The position numbers and the translations under genes were made by a program. Source: Nesterenkonia sandarakina (GTDB lineage: Bacteria; Actinomycetota; Actinomycetes; Actinomycetales; Micrococcaceae). From it: 64,000 nucleotides of DNA. Under the pieces are notes generated by a model. That model worked only from the letters and a program-made list of their open reading frames with translations, was not told the origin of the DNA and made no database searches. The stretch is taken from the NCBI RefSeq assembly GCF_013410215.1, contig NZ_JACCFQ010000001.1, positions 496,001 to 560,000 on the forward strand, given 5' to 3'. The number at the start of each line of letters is the position of its first letter. Positions within the stretch are counted from its first letter, which is position 1. Shown here in pieces: positions 16,115 through 25,768 of the stretch.

Positions 16115-17323
16115 ATGACTTCTGCAGTGAACTCCTCCGTGTCCCCTGCCCTCTCCGCCGTCGCCGGCGAGTCCCCTTCGGTGGGCCTGATCGGTTGGCG
16201 CGGCATGGTCGGCTCGGTGCTGATCACCCGCATGCTCGAAGAAGGCGACTTCGCGCACATCAACCCGGTCTTCTTCTCCACCTCGAACGCCGGGGGTCAG
16301 GCGCCGAGCTTCCCCGGGGTCACCCCCGAGGAGACCACGCTGCAGGACGCCTTCGATCTGGACACGCTGCTGAAGCTGCCGATCATCGTCACCGCCCAGG
16401 GCGGGGACTACACCTCCGAGGTCTACCCGAAGCTGCGCGAGGCTGGCTGGAGCGGGATCTGGATCGACGCCGCGTCCACGCTGCGCATGGCGGACACCTC
16501 GATCATCGCGCTGGACCCGATCAACCGCGATGTCATCGACGCCGGCCTGGAAGCCGGCGTGAAGGAGTACATCGGCGGCAACTGCACCGTCTCGAACATG
16601 CTGATGGGCCTGGGCGGGCTCTTCACCCATGACCTGGTCGAGTGGGGCACCGCGATGACCTACCAGGCGGCCTCCGGGGGCGGCGCCAAGCACATGCGCG
16701 AGCTGCTCAACCAGTTCGGCACCCTGCACTCCGCCGTCGCCGAGGACCTCAGCGATCCCGCGGCCGCGATCCTGGACATCGACCGCGCCGTGCTCGAGGC
16801 CCAGCGCAACGACCTCGACGCCACCCAGTTCGGCGTCCCGTTGGCCGGCTCGCTGATCCCCTGGATCGACGCAGACCTCGGCAACGGTGTGGCCAAGGAG
16901 GAGTGGAAGGCCGGTGTGGAGACCAACAAGATCCTGGGCCGCGGTGAGAACCTCGCCCCCGGGGTGACCTCCCGGGGCGCCGCAGTGCCCTTCGACTCGC
17001 TCTGTGTCCGGGTGGGCGCGCTGCGCTCACATTCCCAGGCGCTGACCCTGAAGCTGCGCGAGGACCTGCCGCTGGCCGAGATCGAATCGATCATCGCCTC
17101 GGGCACCGAGTTCTCCAGCTTCGTCCCCAACGAGAAGGACGCCACCGTCGCTGCACTGACCCCGGTCGCCGCGACCGGCTCGCTTCAGATCCCCGTGGGG
17201 CGGATCCGCAAGCTCGAGATGGGTCCGGAGTACATCTCGGCGTTCACCGTCGGGGACCAGCTGCTCTGGGGTGCGGCCGAGCCGCTGCGCCGGATGCTGC
17301 TGATCAGCGTCGGCAAGCTCTGA
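16115..17323 (+). CDS. asd: Aspartate-semialdehyde dehydrogenase, E. coli-type
   Basis: Asd reduces aspartyl phosphate to the semialdehyde, feeding lysine/diaminopimelate, threonine and methionine synthesis. The 402-residue protein begins its NADP site with VGLIGWRGMVGSVLITRM, has the catalytic Cys in GGNCTVSNMLMGLGGL and the catalytic His in LRSHSQALTLKLRED. These are the motifs of the proteobacterial (E. coli) class and not of the class found in mycobacteria and streptomycetes. Some Micrococcaceae are known to carry this form. No aspartokinase gene is adjacent. Transcription ends at the hairpin at 17364. Confidence 0.95.
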   Translation: MTSAVNSSVSPALSAVAGESPSVGLIGWRGMVGSVLITRMLEEGDFAHINPVFFSTSNAGGQAPSFPGVTPEETTLQDAFDLDTLLKLPIIVTAQGGDYTSEVYPKLREAGWSGIWIDAASTLRMADTSIIALDPINRDVIDAGLEAGVKEYIGGNCTVSNMLMGLGGLFTHDLVEWGTAMTYQAASGGGAKHMRELLNQFGTLHSAVAEDLSDPAAAILDIDRAVLEAQRNDLDATQFGVPLAGSLIPWIDADLGNGVAKEEWKAGVETNKILGRGENLAPGVTSRGAAVPFDSLCVRVGALRSHSQALTLKLREDLPLAEIESIIASGTEFSSFVPNEKDATVAALTPVAATGSLQIPVGRIRKLEMGPEYISAFTVGDQLLWGAAEPLRRMLLISVGKL

Positions 17324-17363
17324 GCCCAGCCCCGGAGGACACCTGAGTCCATCCCGGGGAATC

Positions 17364-17407
17364 GGCTGCGCCCGGGCCCGGAGAATGCTTCGGCCCCGGG
17401 CGCAGCC
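17364..17407. terminator. Bidirectional terminator between asd and murB
   Basis: A perfect 13-bp inverted repeat (GGCTGCGCCCGGG at 17364-17376 with its complement at 17395-17407) lies between the two convergent genes. Confidence 0.75.
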
Positions 17408-17463
17408 CCGCTGCGGGCCTGTGAGAGCCCCTGAAAGTCGCTGCGAGGCGCTGCGAGGCGCGC

Positions 17464-18642
17464 TTAGAGCGAGTGACCGATCAGCACCGGCTCTTCGTGC
17501 ATCGTGATGCCGAAGGCCGTGGAGACCTGATCCCGCGCGGCCCGTGCGACAGCCAGCAGGTCATCGGTGGTCGCCGTGCCGCGGTTGGTCACCGCCAGGG
17601 TGTGCTTGGTCGAGAGTGACGCCCGGCCTCCGGCGATCCCGGCCCCCTGGGCTCCGCGTCCGGCCACCGGACCATCGGGCAGCCCGAAACCCTTGCCGCA
17701 GCCCGCGTTGTCGATCAGCCAGGCCGCGGAGAGCTTGACCAGGGGGACGCCCGCGTCGTCGACCCCGGCGGAGAACTTCGGGGCTGCGCTGGGCAGCGCT
17801 GCAGCGACCTCGCGGGGAACGATCGGGTTGGTGAAGAAGGAGCCGGTGGACCAGGTGTCGTGGTCACCCTCCTGCAGCACCATGCCTTTGCCCTCACGCA
17901 GCCGCAGCACCGTGCTGCGGACCTCTTTCAACGGCGCCCGGCGCTCGTGGTCCGCGCTCTCGGCATCCAGGCCCAGGGTCCGGGCCAGCTCGCCGTAGCG
18001 CACCGGCGCGGAAAGCCCGTCTCGGCGGTTCTGAAGCATGAAGCGGACCTGGAGCACCACGTAGCGCGGGGAACCGTGCACGGTGGTCTGCTTGAGCACC
18101 GAGTCGCGGTAGCCGAACGCCAGCTCGGCGTTGCTGAACCGCACCAGCTCTCCGCGCTCCCGGTCCCAGGCCTGGATGTCTTTGAGCGTGTGGGCGACGT
18201 CGGCGCCATAGGCGCCCACGTTCTGCACCGGGACCGCGCCGGTGGAGCCGGGGATCCCGGAGAGCGCCTCCAGCCCGGTCAGGCCGCGCGCCACGCTGAA
18301 CCGGACGACGTCGTCCCAGTTGTGCCCTGCGGCGACGGTGAGCAGCACATCATGCTCGCCGTGGAACTCGGTGCTGATGCCGTGGAATGCCAGCTGCAGC
18401 ACCGTACCGGGGAACCCGTCCTCGGTGACCAGCAGGTTTGATCCGCCGCCCAAGACGATCAGGGTGTCCTCCCCGCGTTCACGCGCCGCGTGATCCGGCA
18501 GCGGGTGCGCCTGCAGCACCTGAAGCGCCTGCTCCTGGGTGTCCGCGCGGACCCACCGGCCGGCGGGCCCACCGACACGGGCGGTGGTGTGAGCGCTGAA
18601 ACGGCTGGGGGCTGCGAGGGAGGAATCGTCGACACTGGTCAC
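17464..18642 (-). CDS. murB: UDP-N-acetylmuramate dehydrogenase (UDP-N-acetylenolpyruvoylglucosamine reductase)
   Basis: MurB makes UDP-MurNAc, a peptidoglycan precursor, using FAD and NADPH. The 392-residue protein has the FAD site LIVLGGGSNLLVTEDGFPG, the GLTGLEALSGIPGSTGAVPVQ region with NVGAYGADVAH, the active-site Ser in STGSFFTNPIV, and the FGYRDSVLK motif. I start at GTG 18642; TAGGCT lies 8 nt upstream and no ribosome binding site is seen, whereas the frame opens 30 nt earlier. In related genomes murB lies close to the hadAB genes; here an amino acid transporter sits between them. Confidence 0.95.
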   Translation of the reverse strand: MTSVDDSSLAAPSRFSAHTTARVGGPAGRWVRADTQEQALQVLQAHPLPDHAARERGEDTLIVLGGGSNLLVTEDGFPGTVLQLAFHGISTEFHGEHDVLLTVAAGHNWDDVVRFSVARGLTGLEALSGIPGSTGAVPVQNVGAYGADVAHTLKDIQAWDRERGELVRFSNAELAFGYRDSVLKQTTVHGSPRYVVLQVRFMLQNRRDGLSAPVRYGELARTLGLDAESADHERRAPLKEVRSTVLRLREGKGMVLQEGDHDTWSTGSFFTNPIVPREVAAALPSAAPKFSAGVDDAGVPLVKLSAAWLIDNAGCGKGFGLPDGPVAGRGAQGAGIAGGRASLSTKHTLAVTNRGTATTDDLLAVARAARDQVSTAFGITMHEEPVLIGHSL

Positions 18643-18745
18643 AGCCCAGAAGCCTACCCGGCGTCGCGGCAATGGGCATCTGCGCCCCGGCGAAGCCAGT
18701 CGGGACCCCTGGGAGCCCGGGTGGACCCCCGGGACTGAGGTCTTG

Positions 18746-19582
<837 letters not shown>

Positions 19583-19584
19583 CT

Positions 19585-20379
19585 CTACTTCTTCGCCGTC
19601 CGGGGGTTGCGGTGCTCCATGCGGCGCGCCAGCAGCGAGAGCGGCACGGTGAGCAGCAGGTAGCAGAATCCAGCGACCACCAGCGGGGTCAGTCCCGCCT
19701 GGTAGATGTTGATGCCGTCACGGCCCATCTTGGTCAGCTCGGCGGCGCCGCCGGCCATGCCGACCACGAAGATCAGCGAGGAGTCCTTGGTGAGCAGGAT
19801 CGCCTCATTGGTCAGCGGGGGCAGCACGACCCGGAAGGCCTGCGGGATCTGAATCGTGACCATGGCGCGCCAGGCCGGCATGCCCAGCGCGCGGGCCGCC
19901 TCCAGCTGGCCCTTGGGCACGGCCTGCAGCCCGGCACGCAGGGTCTCTGCGATATAGGCGCTGGCCACGATGGCCAGCGCGGAACCGGCGATCTGCAGGG
20001 TGGAGAGGTTCCAGCCGAAGGCCAGCGACGCACCGAAACCGAGCGCGATGAACACCAGGATCGCGGGGATGCCCCGGAAGAACTCGATGTACGCGGTGGC
20101 CACCCACCGGTAGATCGGGAACGAGGACATGCGCATCAGCGCCAGCAGGGTCCCGCCGAGCAGACCGAAGAAGAAGCCCACCACGGTGTACTGGACCGTG
20201 TTCACCAGTCCGACGGTGATGATCTCCGGGAACATCGGTCCCAGGTTCTCGAAGGCGAAGAAGCTGCCGCGGATCGCGGTCCAGTCGATCAGGACGGCCA
20301 GCACGATCACGACTGCCAGGAAGATCGCTGCCTGGATCCCGAGGCTCAGTCGCGCTCGGTCACGGGTTGTCATGGCCAT
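19585..20379 (-). CDS. Polar amino acid ABC transporter, permease
   Basis: The 264-residue protein has five to six membrane helices and the HisM/GlnP-type features: [20 protein letters not shown] and the EAA loop [20 protein letters not shown] with [13 protein letters not shown]. Its start is 5 nt past the stop of the binding protein and it is followed directly by the ATPase gene. A single permease gene implies a homodimeric channel. Confidence 0.92.
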   Translation of the reverse strand: MAMTTRDRARLSLGIQAAIFLAVVIVLAVLIDWTAIRGSFFAFENLGPMFPEIITVGLVNTVQYTVVGFFFGLLGGTLLALMRMSSFPIYRWVATAYIEFFRGIPAILVFIALGFGASLAFGWNLSTLQIAGSALAIVASAYIAETLRAGLQAVPKGQLEAARALGMPAWRAMVTIQIPQAFRVVLPPLTNEAILLTKDSSLIFVVGMAGGAAELTKMGRDGINIYQAGLTPLVVAGFCYLLLTVPLSLLARRMEHRNPRTAKK

Positions 20380-20384
20380 GAGGG

Positions 20385-21257
20385 TTATTCGTCGCCCTCG
20401 TCCTCGGTGGCTGCGTCCTCAGTGGGCTCCTCGGAGGCCTCACCTTCGGCGTCGCCCTCTTCAGGGGTGTCACCCTCGCGGAACCAGCTGTCTTCGAGCT
20501 CCTGCATCTCACCGGATGAGTCCATCTCGGCGAGCGCCTCGTTGACCGCGTCGATCAGCTCGGTGTTCTCGCTCTGCGCGGCGATCCCCAGCTGCTCTCC
20601 GGTGTCGATCTCTTCGATGAACTCGGAGGTGTCAGACTCCCCGGCCTGGTAGCCGAGGATCGAGATGTTGCCGATCGCGGCGTCGACCTGTCCGGACTCC
20701 AGGCCCTGGATCAGCAGGCCGGAATCCGGGTAGTCGCGCACGTCGTATCCGGCCTCGGTCGCGTAGTCCGCGCCGGTGGTCTCGGTCTGGACTCCCACGG
20801 TGAGGCCTTCGAGGTCCTCCAGCGAGGCGACATCGGCGTCGGTGGCGGCGAGCAGGCCCAGGTTGTCATCGAGGTACGGCTCGGAGAAGAGCATGTTGCC
20901 CGCGCGCTCCTCGGTGATGGTCATCCCCGAGATCGCCAGGTCGCAGGTGTTCGAATCCAGCGCCACTCCGGACTGGATGCCTTCAAATCCGGTCTGCACG
21001 ATCTCCAGCTCGACGTCGAGCGACTCTGCGATCGCCTCGGCGATGTCGATGTCGAAGCCGACGACCTCACCCTCGGCGTCGTAGTACTCGAACGGCGGGT
21101 AGGGAACGTCGGAGCAGACCTGGAGGGTGCCGGCGTTGTTGAGCATCTCCTGGTCCGCGTCACCGGACCCGTTCTCGTCGCCGCCGCAGGCGGTCAGGAC
21201 GAGCGCTGCCAGCGCGGAGGCGCCTACGGCCTGGGCCGCGGTCTTATGCATAGCCAT
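20385..21257 (-). CDS. Polar amino acid ABC transporter, substrate-binding lipoprotein
   Basis: The 290-residue protein begins with a signal peptide and lipobox (LVLTACGG), so it is lipid-anchored outside the membrane. The mature part is a family-3 solute-binding protein: TLQVCSDVPYPPFEYYDAEG, VGFDIDIAEAIAESL and AISGMTITEERAGNMLFSEP. The tail after residue 260 is a run of Glu, Asp, Pro and Thr not seen in most homologues, which fits a salt-adapted surface protein. AAGGA lies 8 nt before ATG 21257. Transcription probably starts from the perfect TATAAT at 21309-21314 and runs through permease and ATPase. Confidence 0.93.
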   Translation of the reverse strand: MAMHKTAAQAVGASALAALVLTACGGDENGSGDADQEMLNNAGTLQVCSDVPYPPFEYYDAEGEVVGFDIDIAEAIAESLDVELEIVQTGFEGIQSGVALDSNTCDLAISGMTITEERAGNMLFSEPYLDDNLGLLAATDADVASLEDLEGLTVGVQTETTGADYATEAGYDVRDYPDSGLLIQGLESGQVDAAIGNISILGYQAGESDTSEFIEEIDTGEQLGIAAQSENTELIDAVNEALAEMDSSGEMQELEDSWFREGDTPEEGDAEGEASEEPTEDAATEDEGDE

Positions 21258-21308
21258 GTTGGGATCCTTAGGTTGATCAGCAGAAACCGAAGTCTGACGG
21301 TCCCGGCG

Positions 21309-21314
21309 ATTATA
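21309..21314 (-). promoter_or_regulatory. -10 element of the amino acid transporter operon
   Basis: A perfect TATAAT on the minus strand, about 50 nt before the binding protein gene. No good -35 at 17-18 nt, so an activator could be required. Confidence 0.55.
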
Positions 21315-21420
21315 CGGTGAAGCTGTGTTTCCGCCCTATGACCACCGGGCAGGAGCTTGACGGCGTGTTGTGTCTGAGCTCGACTTCGCGAGCTGGGCGC
21401 CACCGGGCGCGGCTTGCGAC

Positions 21421-21924
21421 CTAGAGCTGCACCAGGGCCTGGGACTTCGCGAGCACCTTCGTGCGGACGGGTTCCGCAGTCTCATCCTGGGATTCATTCG
21501 TTCCCGCCTCGGGGGCGGGCTCGGTGAGCAGCTCTACGCTGAGGTCCACCCGGACGCGGCGCTCATCGAGGTCCAGCGCGCCGATCTTCCCGCTGATCAC
21601 CAGCCGTGCGGTGGGCGTATCCGGTGCCCCGGAGGCGGCGTCGGGCACGGGCACCGGTTTGGTGAACCTGGACTGGTAGTCGACGACGGCGCCCGGATCG
21701 CCCGCCCAGGCGCTGACCAGGTCCACCGCGGAGCCCATGGTGAGCATGCCGTGGGCGATGACCCCGTCCAGGCCGACCTCCCGGGCGAACCTCTCGTTCC
21801 AATGGATCGGGTTGTGGTCCCCGGAGGCGGCCGCGTAGCGGATCAGATCGGCACGGGAGAAGCGCAGCTCGCGGGTGCCGATCTGCTGTCCCTTCTCGAG
21901 CTCTTCGAAGACCGGGGCGCTCAT
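21421..21924 (-). CDS. MaoC-family dehydratase (HadB-like)
   Basis: The 167-residue hot-dog-fold protein has the hydratase motif ASGDHNPIHWNERFAREVGL (the Asp and His of the active site) and VIAHGMLTMG. In mycobacteria the HadA/HadB pair dehydrates 3-hydroxyacyl-ACP. A mycolate role is not implied in this organism; fatty-acid or other acyl metabolism is more likely. The C-terminal 35 residues are acidic and variable. Its start overlaps the stop of the HadA-like gene (ATGA), so the two are coupled and probably form a heterodimer. Confidence 0.88.
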   Translation of the reverse strand: MSAPVFEELEKGQQIGTRELRFSRADLIRYAAASGDHNPIHWNERFAREVGLDGVIAHGMLTMGSAVDLVSAWAGDPGAVVDYQSRFTKPVPVPDAASGAPDTPTARLVISGKIGALDLDERRVRVDLSVELLTEPAPEAGTNESQDETAEPVRTKVLAKSQALVQL

Positions 21925-22400
21925 GCGTCATCCTTCTCATTGCGGGCCGGCGAGTCGGCGGGATCATTGCGGACCAGCAGGCTGGAGGTCACGGTGGTCC
22001 GGGGCGAGCCGTCCTCGGCGCTGATCTGCACCACGGTGGTCACCATCGCGCCGGCGCCCATGGTGCGGATCTTCTCCAGGGTGACCTGGGAGCTCAGCGT
22101 GTCTCCCGCCAGGATCGGGCTGTGATGGGTGAAGCGCTCCTCGGCGTGGACCACGCGGGAGAAGTCGATGCCAGCCTCGGCGTCGTTGACCACGGCGGCC
22201 TCGGCGCGCTGGGCGATGATCACTGCGAAGCTCGGCGGGGCCACCAGGTCTCGGTGCCCCAGTGCTCGGGCGGCGTCGACGTCGTGGTGGGCCGGGTGCT
22301 CGGCCTGCACCGAGAACGCGAACTCACGGATCGCCTCCCGGCTGACCTGGTAGGGCGCGGCGGGCGGGTACTGGTGACCCTGCCGGTCGGGGTTGATCAT
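21921..22400 (-). CDS. FAS1-like dehydratase domain protein (HadA-like)
   Basis: The 159-residue protein has the N-terminal MaoC hot-dog fold: YQVSREAIREFAFSVQAEHP, LVAPPSFAVIIAQ, RVVHAEERFTHHSPILAGDT. Members of this class lack the catalytic pair and bind the acyl chain while the HadB-like partner provides catalysis. The start is ATG 22400, immediately after the stop of a small membrane gene. In many actinobacteria the order is tRNA-Thr, tRNA-Met, rpmG, hadA, hadB, tRNA-Trp, secE; here these parts are scattered over 25 kb and rpmG is not found. Confidence 0.87.
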   Translation of the reverse strand: MINPDRQGHQYPPAAPYQVSREAIREFAFSVQAEHPAHHDVDAARALGHRDLVAPPSFAVIIAQRAEAAVVNDAEAGIDFSRVVHAEERFTHHSPILAGDTLSSQVTLEKIRTMGAGAMVTTVVQISAEDGSPRTTVTSSLLVRNDPADSPARNEKDDA

Positions 22401-22664
22401 TCAGTCGTCCTTCGACGCTCGGCGGGAGAGGATCTGCACGGCCTGGCGGCGGCGCAGCCCTATGGAGATCAGGTGACTCAGGATTCCGGCGCCCAGCAGG
22501 ACCAGGCCGATGCTGCGCAGCGCCGTCGTCGCCTCTGCGGAGTCCAGCATGGCCGCCAGGATCACCAGGATCACGCCCACGGCGGTGCAGGCCATGCCCA
22601 GGACCAGGGTTACCCGGTAGGCGCGCGTCCCGCTGTTCCACGGATCGAAGGGCTGAGTGCTCAC
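22401..22664 (-). CDS. Small two-helix membrane protein
   Basis: The 87-residue product has two hydrophobic helices (VTLVLGMACTAVGVILVILA and SIGLVLLGAGILSHLISIGL) and a basic C-terminal tail, RRRQAVQILSRRASKDD. No family is recognised. I start at GTG 22664 because TAAGCT lies 7 nt upstream (leaderless layout); the longer frame reaching 23030 has no coding character. It abuts the HadA-like gene without a gap and is probably transcribed with it. Confidence 0.65.
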   Translation of the reverse strand: MSTQPFDPWNSGTRAYRVTLVLGMACTAVGVILVILAAMLDSAEATTALRSIGLVLLGAGILSHLISIGLRRRQAVQILSRRASKDD

Positions 22665-23098
22665 GGCGGCCAGCTTACAGGCCCCGAGGAGGCGAGCTCG
22701 AAAAACCTCACAGTGACCGGCGCAGAGCTGGTTTCGGACTGGGTGAACGCGATCCGGCACCTGCTCGACACCCGCCCGACTCTGCACCCCAGTGGCCGCT
22801 GCTTCGAGAATCACCTCCGCGCGGCGGATGATGCCATACCGAGCGCGGGCCGGTGCGCAGGTGTCCCGCGTCATGAATCCCCCTGCGAAGGCTGAGATTC
22901 GCCCCGCACGCGGTACGCTGGCTGGGCCCTCCCGGCGGGGCACGCTCCATGCGTCGATCTCTTTCACGGATCCGCTGGACCAGCTTGTGCACCGGGACGT
23001 CTCTGCCGAGACTGCTCGGACGTCCCTCACCCCGCCGCGGGTGCAGTGTGGGCTCTGTCCCGCCGAGAGGAATGACCCATCGCTCCAAGGAGGACTCC
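22665..23098. other. Intergenic region, divergent promoters
   Basis: This 434-nt stretch separates the small membrane gene and the SNF2 helicase. Open frames exist in several phases but none shows a recognisable protein. It should hold the helicase promoter; TACGCT near 22913 is one possible -10. I searched it by eye for rpmG, expected near hadA in relatives, and did not find it. Confidence 0.4.
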
Positions 23099-25234
23099 GT
23101 GGCTCGAGGAGCCCAGCGTCAGAACCCCACGCGCAGCCGCGCCCGCCGGCGACCCCGCCGACGCGAGGACGGCGGGATCATCGCGCTGCTCGCCAAAGTC
23201 GTGCGCGAGGTCGAGTCCGCGGTCCAGCGCGGCCTCGACCTGCCCTCGACCCGGACCAAGTTCCAAGTGGTGGCGCTTCTGGTGCGGGAGGAGCGCGCCC
23301 GGCTCAAAGCGGTGGAGGCCAAGACCGGATCCCGAGGCGCCGAGGACCTGAAGCGGCTCGACGGCGTCGCCACCATCCTCGCGACCACCGCCGCCCGCGA
23401 CACCTCGCTTCTGGGACTGCTCGCCGACGACGCCGTCATCTCCGACCGCGCGCGCTCGCTGCGCCGGGAGCTGCTGGAGTCCGCCGGCATCGAGGTCCCA
23501 GACGAGCCCGCCAAGGCGCCCGAACCGGCCGCCCCCAGAGAGGACCGGCAGCGCCGAGTGGTGCCGGTCTCGGTGGAGTCCCGCCAGCTCGCCAACCCCT
23601 TCCTGGAGCCTGACTACTCGGCGGTCGCCAAGCGCACCGCCAAGCCGCGTCGCCTCGTGGGCTGGGAGCTCATCGAGCCGCTGATGAAATCCTTCGCCGA
23701 GGGCGGCTCGCTGGCCTGCATGGACCTGCCGCAGCCCGGCGCTTCCCGGATGAGCCGGGAGCTGGACCTGATGCCGCACCAGGCACGGCTGGTCGCCTCC
23801 GCCGCGCAGGGACACCGGTCCTTCCTGATCGCCGACGAGCCCGGTCTGGGCAAGACGGCACAGGCGCTGCTGGCCGCACAGGCAGCCAACGCCTACCCGC
23901 TGCTCGTCGTCGTGCCGAACGTGGTGAAGATGAACTGGGCGCGAGAGGCTGAGCTGTGGACGCCGAATCACCCGGCCACCGTGGTCCACGGCGACGGTGA
24001 GCGGATCGACGGCTTCGCGGACATCATCATCGTGAACTACGAGGTGCTCGACCGGCACGCGGGATGGCTGCAGGAACTGGGGCTGCGCGGGATGGTGGTC
24101 GATGAGGCGCACTACATCAAGAACCGCCGCTCACAGCGGTCACAGAACGTGCTGCACCTCTCCGAGCGCATCCGCACGCGGATCGCTGACCCGCTGCTCA
24201 TCGCGCTCACCGGCACCCCGCTGATCAACGACATCGAAGACTTCCGGGCGATCTGGCAGTTCCTCGGCTGGGTCGATGAGACCAATCCGATCGGTGAGCT
24301 GATGGAGTCGCTCGAGGAGATCGGCCTGACCCCGGCCGACCGCGGCTTCTCCCCGGCGGCCCGCGCGGCCGTGATCAACCGCGGCATCGTGCGCCGGCGC
24401 AAGATGGACGTGGCCGCCGACCTGCCGGCCCGCCGGGTGGCCGACGTCCCGGTGGAGATCGACGACGCGGCCGCGCGCTCCATCCGAGCCGCCGAGCAGA
24501 AGCTCGCCGATCGCCTGCTCACACGCTATGAGCGGGCGCTGGCGGCGAAGCCGGCGGGCGAGGCCGCTGAGGGCACCGACCACGCGCTGGTGCGTCAGGT
24601 CGCCGCACAGGAGCGTGCGAGCAAGTCCACGAAGAAGTCCACCGAGAACGTGTTCACCATGACCCGGCGCATCGGTCAGGCCAAGGCCGGGCTCGCGGCC
24701 GACTATGCCGCGCAGCTCGCCCGCAGCGCGGGCAAGGTGGTCTTCTTCGCCAAGCACATCGATGTCATGGACATCGCCGAGGAGACCTTCGCCAAGCAGG
24801 GCATCCGGTACGCCTCGATCCGAGGAGACCAGACGGCCTCGGCCCGGCAGAAGCACATCGACGCGTTCACCAACGACCCCGACGTCAGCATCGCAGTGTG
24901 CTCCCTCACGGCCGCAGGCGTCGGGCTGAACCTGCAGGTCGCGTCGAACATGGTGCTCGCGGAGCTCTCCTGGACCGACGCCGAGCAGACCCAGGCCATC
25001 GATCGCATCCACCGCATCGGGCAGGAGGAGCCGGTGACGGCGTGGCGGATCATCGCGGCGCAGACCCTGGACACCAGGATCGCTGAGCTCATCGACGCCA
25101 AGGCGGGGCTGGCTGCTCGGGCGCTGGACGGGGCCGAGCAGGAGCTCCCAGACTCCGCAGATGTGCAGCTCGAGGCGCTCGTCACGCTCCTGGAAGCGGC
25201 TCTGGAAGAACGCGGCATCCGGCAGGAGCCCTGA
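23099..25234 (+). CDS. SNF2-family DEAD/DEAH-box helicase
   Basis: This is a 711-residue ATP-dependent DNA translocase. After a basic N-terminal 30 residues and a helical region there is motif I ADEPGLGKTAQALLAA, motif II DEAHYIKN, motif III LIALTGTPL, and in the C-terminal lobe TAAGVGLNLQVASNMV and motif VI QTQAIDRIHRIGQ. The overall form resembles small SMARCAL1/HARP-like remodelers. No methylase, nuclease or phospholipase partner flanks it, so a DISARM-like defence role is not supported; DNA repair is more likely. The start is GTG 23099 with AAGGAGG 6 nt upstream, which decides against the longer frame from 22949. Confidence 0.9.
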   Translation: MARGAQRQNPTRSRARRRPRRREDGGIIALLAKVVREVESAVQRGLDLPSTRTKFQVVALLVREERARLKAVEAKTGSRGAEDLKRLDGVATILATTAARDTSLLGLLADDAVISDRARSLRRELLESAGIEVPDEPAKAPEPAAPREDRQRRVVPVSVESRQLANPFLEPDYSAVAKRTAKPRRLVGWELIEPLMKSFAEGGSLACMDLPQPGASRMSRELDLMPHQARLVASAAQGHRSFLIADEPGLGKTAQALLAAQAANAYPLLVVVPNVVKMNWAREAELWTPNHPATVVHGDGERIDGFADIIIVNYEVLDRHAGWLQELGLRGMVVDEAHYIKNRRSQRSQNVLHLSERIRTRIADPLLIALTGTPLINDIEDFRAIWQFLGWVDETNPIGELMESLEEIGLTPADRGFSPAARAAVINRGIVRRRKMDVAADLPARRVADVPVEIDDAAARSIRAAEQKLADRLLTRYERALAAKPAGEAAEGTDHALVRQVAAQERASKSTKKSTENVFTMTRRIGQAKAGLAADYAAQLARSAGKVVFFAKHIDVMDIAEETFAKQGIRYASIRGDQTASARQKHIDAFTNDPDVSIAVCSLTAAGVGLNLQVASNMVLAELSWTDAEQTQAIDRIHRIGQEEPVTAWRIIAAQTLDTRIAELIDAKAGLAARALDGAEQELPDSADVQLEALVTLLEAALEERGIRQEP

Positions 25235-25320
25235 GGCTCCTCGGCGAGGCGGCAGAACGGGTGGGCCCGGTCCTGGAGCGTGAAGCGGTCCAGGCCGCCC
25301 GCCGATGGGCGGAGACAGAT

Positions 25321-25352
25321 CGGGCCCCCACGCGGTGATGCGTGGGGGCCCG
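25321..25352. terminator. Bidirectional terminator between the SNF2 gene and tRNA-Met
   Basis: A perfect 13-bp stem (CGGGCCCCCACGC and complement) with a 6-nt loop. It lies about 85 nt after the helicase stop and just beyond the 3' end of tRNA-Met. Confidence 0.75.
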
Positions 25353-25382
25353 AATCGTCTCGCTCGCCTGTGCGGCGTGTGG

Positions 25383-25456
25383 TAGCGGTGCCGGGGCTCG
25401 ATCCCGGGACCTCACGATTATGAGTCGTGCGCTCTAACCAGCTGAGCTACACCGCC
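25383..25456 (-). tRNA. tRNA-Met (CAT anticodon, elongator)
   Basis: Cloverleaf on the minus strand: acceptor GGCGGTG/CACCGCT with a G-U end pair, anticodon stem CACGA/TCGTG with loop CTCATAA, T arm CCGGG/CCCGG, discriminator A and an encoded CCA at 25380-25382. The anticodon stem lacks the three G-C pairs of initiator tRNA. An Ile2 (lysidine) tRNA is the alternative. Confidence 0.9.
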
Positions 25457-25512
25457 ATACCCCGTTCCTCCGGCTCGCTGTGCGGGTGGAGAATCGGTGT
25501 GAATGAGAAACA

Positions 25513-25544
25513 CCCGCGCCGCGCAATATGCTGCGCTGCGCGGG
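25513..25544 (-). terminator. Hairpin between tRNA-Thr and tRNA-Met
   Basis: A 13-bp stem with one mismatch (CCCGCGCcGCGCA) and a 6-nt loop, followed on the minus strand by TGTTTCTC. It may end the tRNA-Thr transcript or guide processing. Confidence 0.5.
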
Positions 25545-25555
25545 CTCTCAATCAG

Positions 25556-25627
25556 AGCCCCAAGCGGGAATCGATCCCGCGACCTCAGTCTTACCAAGAC
25601 TGCGCTCTACCACTGAGCTATTGGGGC
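25556..25627 (-). tRNA. tRNA-Thr (GGT anticodon)
   Basis: Minus-strand cloverleaf: acceptor GCCCCAA/TTGGGGC, anticodon stem CAGTC/GACTG with loop TTGGTAA, T arm GCGGG/CCCGC. No CCA is encoded. The order Thr then Met is the conserved actinobacterial pair. Confidence 0.94.
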
Positions 25628-25705
25628 AACAGCACTAAACTCTACCATCAGTCCAGCACCGTTCAAAAACCGGTCAGAGGTGAGCTGCGTCTCCCCTGAC
25701 CGGGG

Positions 25706-25763
25706 GTCTTCGCCGCCACAGATCGAGACCTGCGGCGACGAAGACCGACCCCCTCGCGGGGGA
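25706..25763 (-). terminator. Terminator region of deaD
   Basis: Directly after the deaD stop there is a small CCCCC/GGGGG hairpin (25750-25763) and then a longer stem GTCTTCG-CCGC/GCGGCGACGAAGAC with a 3-nt bulge (25706-25745). Confidence 0.45.
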
Positions 25764-25768
25764 CGAGA

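Noticed and set aside
23099-25234. DISARM or similar defence locus
   Set aside because: Only the SNF2-type ATPase is present; no methylase, DUF1998 or phospholipase D gene flanks it.
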